Origin: CAVAWX01 sp963592385 | GTDB lineage: Bacteria; Actinomycetota; Coriobacteriia; Coriobacteriales; QAMH01 | Assembly (NCBI GenBank): GCA_963592385.1 | Contig: CAVAWX010000092.1 | Coordinates: forward strand, 1-6,464 | Length of the DNA: 6,464 nt | Direction: 5' to 3' | Shown here: piece by piece, positions 4,966-6,464 of the stretch | Layout of the letters: every line of letters starts with the position of its first letter | Position numbering within the stretch: position 1 is the stretch's first letter | Notes under the pieces: generated by a model | Told to the model about the DNA's origin: nothing | Databases searched by the model: none | The model's input: the letters and a program-made list of their open reading frames with translations, nothing else | Program-made: the position numbers and the translations under genes

Positions 4966-6464
4966 GTGGACGAATTTTTCGCGGCTTTCAACGACATCCT
5001 GACGGCAATCGACGATGCGGTGTGGGGTGTCCCGCTCATCGTCCTCATCCTCGCAGGCGGCATCCTCCTCACCCTGCGCCTGCGCGGCCTCCAGTTCCGG
5101 CAGCTCCCGCGCGCGCTGCGCTACATGATGAAAAACGAGAAAGGCGCGAAAGGCGAGGTCACGAGCTTCGCCGCACTGTGCACGGCGCTCTCGGCCACCA
5201 TCGGCACGGGCAACATCGTCGGCGTGGCCACGGCCGTGGTCGCCGGCGGTCCGGGCGCCCTGTTCTGGATGTGGCTAGCCGCGCTGTTCGGCATGGCGAC
5301 GAAGTACTCCGAGGGCCTGCTCGCGGTGAAGTTCCGCAGCCACGACCCCGAGACCGGCCATGTGCTGGGCGGGCCGTTCTACTACATCGAGCGCGGCATG
5401 GGCAAGAACTGGCGCTGGCTCGCGAAGCTCTTCGCCTTCTTCGGCGTGTGCGTCGGCCTCTTCGGCATCGGCACCTTCACCCAGGTGAACTCCATCTCCG
5501 GCTCCATCACGGGATTCTTCGACCCCGACGGCGCCTACACCGTGCAGCTGCTGGGCATGGACTACTCCGTGGCCACCATCGTGGGCGGCCTCGTGCTGGC
5601 GCTGTGCGTCGGGCTGGTCGTCATCGGCGGGTTGAAGCGCATCTCGAGCGTGGCCGAGAAGGTCATCCCCTTCATGGTCGTCGTCTACGTCGTCTTCTCG
5701 CTCGTGCTGATCGTGGTCAACATCCAGGCGCTGCCGGCCGCCTTCGTCGAGATTTTCGCCGGGGCCTTCGGCTTTCGCGCGGCGGCGGGCGGCGCGCTCG
5801 GCGCCATCATCATCGCCATGCAGAAGGGCATCGCGCGCGGCATCTTCTCCAACGAGGCCGGCCTGGGTTCGGCGCCCATCGCGGCGGCGGCGGCGCAGAC
5901 CAACGAGCCGGTGCGCCAGGGCCTCGTCTCCATGACGGGCACCTTCCTCGACACCATCATCGTCTGCTCGATGACGGGCCTGGCGCTGGTCATGACGGGC
6001 GCCTACAACATCACGGGGCTCGAGGGCGCGGCGGTGACGCTTGCGGCGTTCCAGACGGGGCTGCCCTTCATCCAGCCCGAGATCGTCAGCTTCATCCTCA
6101 TGCTCTGCCTCGTGCTCTTCGGCTTCACCACGATTCTGGGCTGGGACTACTACTCCGAGCGCTGCCTGGAGTATCTGACGGGCGGGCGCATGGGCGCGGT
6201 GAAGGTGTACCGCTGGCTCTATATCTTGGCCGTGCTGATCGGCCCGTACATGACGGTCAGCGCCGTGTGGACCATCGCCGACATCTTCAACGGCCTGATG
6301 GCCATCCCGAACATGATCGCGCTGATCGTGCTGTCGGGCGTGGTGGTGAAGGAGACGCGCGACTATTTCTCGCGCCTGAAGGCCGCGGGCAAGCGCGAGG
6401 AGGACATGGCCGCGCGCGACCCCGAGACGCTGCCGAAGAGCTTCGCCGACCTGCACGGGCGCGG
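4966..6464 (+). CDS. Sodium:alanine (AGCS family) amino-acid symporter, 3' partial
   Basis: The frame opens at GTG 4966 and is still open at the window edge, giving 499 residues plus two bases. It encodes a multi-span inner-membrane protein that imports alanine, glycine or a related amino acid with Na+ (or H+). The AGCS family signature is at residues 96-116: PGALFWMWLAALFGM, then K113 and E116. Upstream is the conserved SATIGTGNIVGVA (76-88), a substrate and ion-site region. Further family motifs are RGIFSNEAGLGSAP (291-304) and GFTTILGWDYYSER (386-399). The first membrane span is about 22-37, after an acidic amphipathic N-terminus. The tail after about residue 458 (KETRDYFSRLKAAGKREED) is charged and probably cytoplasmic. 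AGCS proteins are usually about 450-490 residues, so little is likely missing. The exact substrate cannot be told from sequence. It has its own promoter candidate and AGGAGG site and is probably transcribed independently of ppk1. Confidence 0.93.
   Translation, partial: MDEFFAAFNDILTAIDDAVWGVPLIVLILAGGILLTLRLRGLQFRQLPRALRYMMKNEKGAKGEVTSFAALCTALSATIGTGNIVGVATAVVAGGPGALFWMWLAALFGMATKYSEGLLAVKFRSHDPETGHVLGGPFYYIERGMGKNWRWLAKLFAFFGVCVGLFGIGTFTQVNSISGSITGFFDPDGAYTVQLLGMDYSVATIVGGLVLALCVGLVVIGGLKRISSVAEKVIPFMVVVYVVFSLVLIVVNIQALPAAFVEIFAGAFGFRAAAGGALGAIIIAMQKGIARGIFSNEAGLGSAPIAAAAAQTNEPVRQGLVSMTGTFLDTIIVCSMTGLALVMTGAYNITGLEGAAVTLAAFQTGLPFIQPEIVSFILMLCLVLFGFTTILGWDYYSERCLEYLTGGRMGAVKVYRWLYILAVLIGPYMTVSAVWTIADIFNGLMAIPNMIALIVLSGVVVKETRDYFSRLKAAGKREEDMAARDPETLPKSFADLHGR

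Noticed and set aside
5275..6456. A 393-codon minus-strand frame opposite the symporter
   Set aside because: The plus strand encodes intact AGCS motifs throughout. The antisense product is a His/Asp/Arg-rich shadow.

Overview
The window is very GC-rich and densely coded, with all genes on the + strand and a strong preference for G or C at codon third positions. It looks like a chromosomal housekeeping segment from a high-GC bacterium. My best guess is an actinobacterium of the Coriobacteriia (Eggerthellales-like). That rests on remembered similarity of the TsaB/TsaD and polyphosphate kinase proteins and on the fused TsaB-TsaD arrangement, not on any search, so treat it as an inference. I see no mobile element, CRISPR array, tRNA or rRNA.

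Layout. (1) Positions 1-318 hold the last 105 codons of a membrane-fusion (HlyD/MacA-type) efflux adaptor. (2) Its stop codon overlaps the GTG start of a 709-codon gene, 315-2444. This gene fuses the two universal halves of the bacterial t6A tRNA-modification machinery: an N-terminal TsaB domain and a C-terminal TsaD domain, joined by an alanine/proline-rich linker of about 108 residues. (3) A gap of about 130 bp is extremely C-rich on the coding strand and may be a Rho-dependent termination region. It ends in a TAGAAT -10 box. (4) Polyphosphate kinase 1 (ppk1) follows. It most likely starts at ATG 2617, behind a strong AAGGAG, rather than at the in-frame ATG 2578. (5) A 165-bp gap contains a long GC hairpin just after the ppk1 stop, two smaller hairpins, a TAGAGT -10 box and an AGGAGG ribosome-binding site. 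(6) A GTG-started sodium:alanine (AGCS-family) symporter begins at 4966 and runs off the right edge.

How the genes relate. The adaptor and tsaB-tsaD appear to be co-transcribed and possibly translationally coupled, although their functions are unrelated. ppk1 and the symporter each have their own promoter candidate and ribosome-binding site, so they look like separate transcription units. The three complete or near-complete proteins retain the catalytic or signature residues expected of their families. The most unusual feature is the TsaB-TsaD fusion with its repetitive linker. I found no evidence of a previously undescribed multi-gene system here.
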